A stretch of DNA of 5,922 nucleotides from the NCBI GenBank assembly GCA_029942265.1, contig JAOZTO010000170.1, positions 1-5,922 of the forward strand, written 5' to 3'. How positions within the stretch are numbered: position 1 is the first letter of the stretch; each line of letters begins with the position of its first letter. The DNA is from Desulfocapsa sp. (GTDB lineage: Bacteria; Desulfobacterota; Desulfobulbia; Desulfobulbales; Desulfocapsaceae). Positions 5,587 to 5,922 of this stretch are shown one piece after another. A program made the position numbers and the translations under genes. Under the pieces are notes generated by a model. It was not told the DNA's origin. It ran no database searches and saw nothing but the letters and a program-made list of their open reading frames with translations.

Positions 5587-5647
5587 TTCGCTTGATCCGG
5601 CCTGTTCACATATGAACTAATATAGTTTACAAACCGGATCAAGCGAA
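5587..5647. repeat. 14-bp perfect inverted repeat with nested small hairpin
   Basis: TTCGCTTGATCCGG (5587-5600) is exactly complementary to 5634-5647 across a 33-base centre, which itself holds GTTCA...TGAAC (5604-5617). No T run follows on either strand, so it is unlikely to be a terminator. It stands 38 bases from the large palindrome and may belong to the same repeat-rich block. Confidence 0.7.
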
Positions 5648-5685
5648 CCTGGAGCACTATCCAAACATTTACAGTTCAGTGGTTT

Positions 5686-5868
5686 AGGAACGGGGACGAA
5701 ATAACTTCCCCATCTATACATCTCATCTTCAGGCCATCTGCGACCGATCTTTAATCTAAAAATCCTCAACGTAGCCCTGCTATGCCTGCGGTTTTTAGAT
5801 TTTCAGATCGATCACATATGACCTAAAGCTGAGCGCCTACATGAGGAAGTTATTTCGTCCCCGTTCCT
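5686..5868. repeat. 183-base near-continuous palindrome, possible REP/MITE-like element or structured RNA
   Basis: Perfect 24-bp arms (5686-5709 and 5845-5868, outermost AGGAACGGGGACG) enclose further pairing almost to the centre: 5722-5750 with 5805-5833 (seven mismatches in 29), 5753-5762 with 5792-5801 (perfect), and CGTAGC/GCTATG (5770-5775, 5779-5784) around a 3-base loop. TTA flanks both ends (5684-5686, 5868-5870), which could be a target duplication. It encodes no visible protein. From general knowledge, such GGAACGGGGAC...GTCCCCGTTCC ends recall repeats moved by REP-associated (IS200-like) transposases; that is an unverified comparison. Whatever its nature, the fold itself is directly visible. 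Confidence 0.8.
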
Positions 5869-5922
5869 TAGCCTATTTTTGAACCGAACCCGAATGTTTA
5901 CTGATTGCGTCGTAAAACTTTT

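Larger units (their letters stand above)
5426..5922. other. Gene-free block, 497 bases
   Basis: No open reading frame with a ribosome site was found on either strand. The contents are the FKBP leader and its repeats, the 14-bp inverted repeat, the large palindrome, and a final 50 bases that hold only a repeat-like tail (5901-5922) resembling 86-106. Confidence 0.7.

Noticed and set aside
5587..5647. Inverted repeat as an intrinsic terminator
   Set aside because: No T run follows the stem on either strand and the 33-base centre is too long for a typical terminator.
5426..5922. CRISPR array or tRNA in the repeat-rich right end
   Set aside because: The repeats are inverted rather than regularly spaced direct repeats with unique spacers, and no cloverleaf with a TΨC arm was recognisable.

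Overview
This window looks like ordinary chromosome from a fairly AT-rich (by eye about 40% G+C) Gram-negative anaerobe. The best guess is a sulfate-reducer-type deltaproteobacterium (Desulfobacterota). The reasons are an LPS-export permease, a periplasmic FKBP isomerase, a ferredoxin-nitroreductase fusion, an activase of the 2-hydroxyglutaryl-CoA dehydratase activator (HgdC) type, and scattered palindromic repeats. This is inference from gene types, not a taxonomic match.

Left part (1-3056, plus strand): a 169-base leader carries repeat-like sequence. Then four tightly packed genes follow: a fluoride channel (crcB/fluC); an LptG-type LPS-transport permease starting at GTG, 6 bases later; a 248-residue cysteine-rich protein of unknown function, whose ATG overlaps the lptG stop; and, 14 bases on, a 218-residue ASKHA-fold protein resembling the HgdC/BadF/BcrA activators. 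The last two are the most interesting content. The activase keeps two cysteines at the positions that bind the bridging [4Fe-4S] cluster in HgdC. The neighbour has nine cysteines and an apparent twofold internal repeat. Together they could form an uncharacterised ATP-driven electron-transfer pair.

Middle (3057-3673): a lone 94-residue glutamine-rich helical protein lies on the minus strand, followed by a gene-free stretch with an imperfect inverted repeat. A core of that repeat recurs near position 40.

Right part (3674-5425, minus strand; transcription order FKBP, small protein, nitroreductase): a secreted FKBP-type peptidyl-prolyl isomerase, then a 38-residue Lys/Cys-rich protein, then a clear rho-independent terminator, then a 2x[4Fe-4S] ferredoxin-nitroreductase fusion. 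The terminator ends about 20 bases before the nitroreductase start codon, so it may act as an attenuator or a partial readthrough point.

Far right (5426-5922): no gene is visible. It holds the FKBP upstream region with a phased direct repeat, a 14-bp inverted repeat, and a 183-base nearly continuous palindrome with perfect 24-bp outer arms. The palindrome may be a non-autonomous REP/MITE-like mobile element or a structured RNA. No tRNA, rRNA, CRISPR array or transposase gene was seen.
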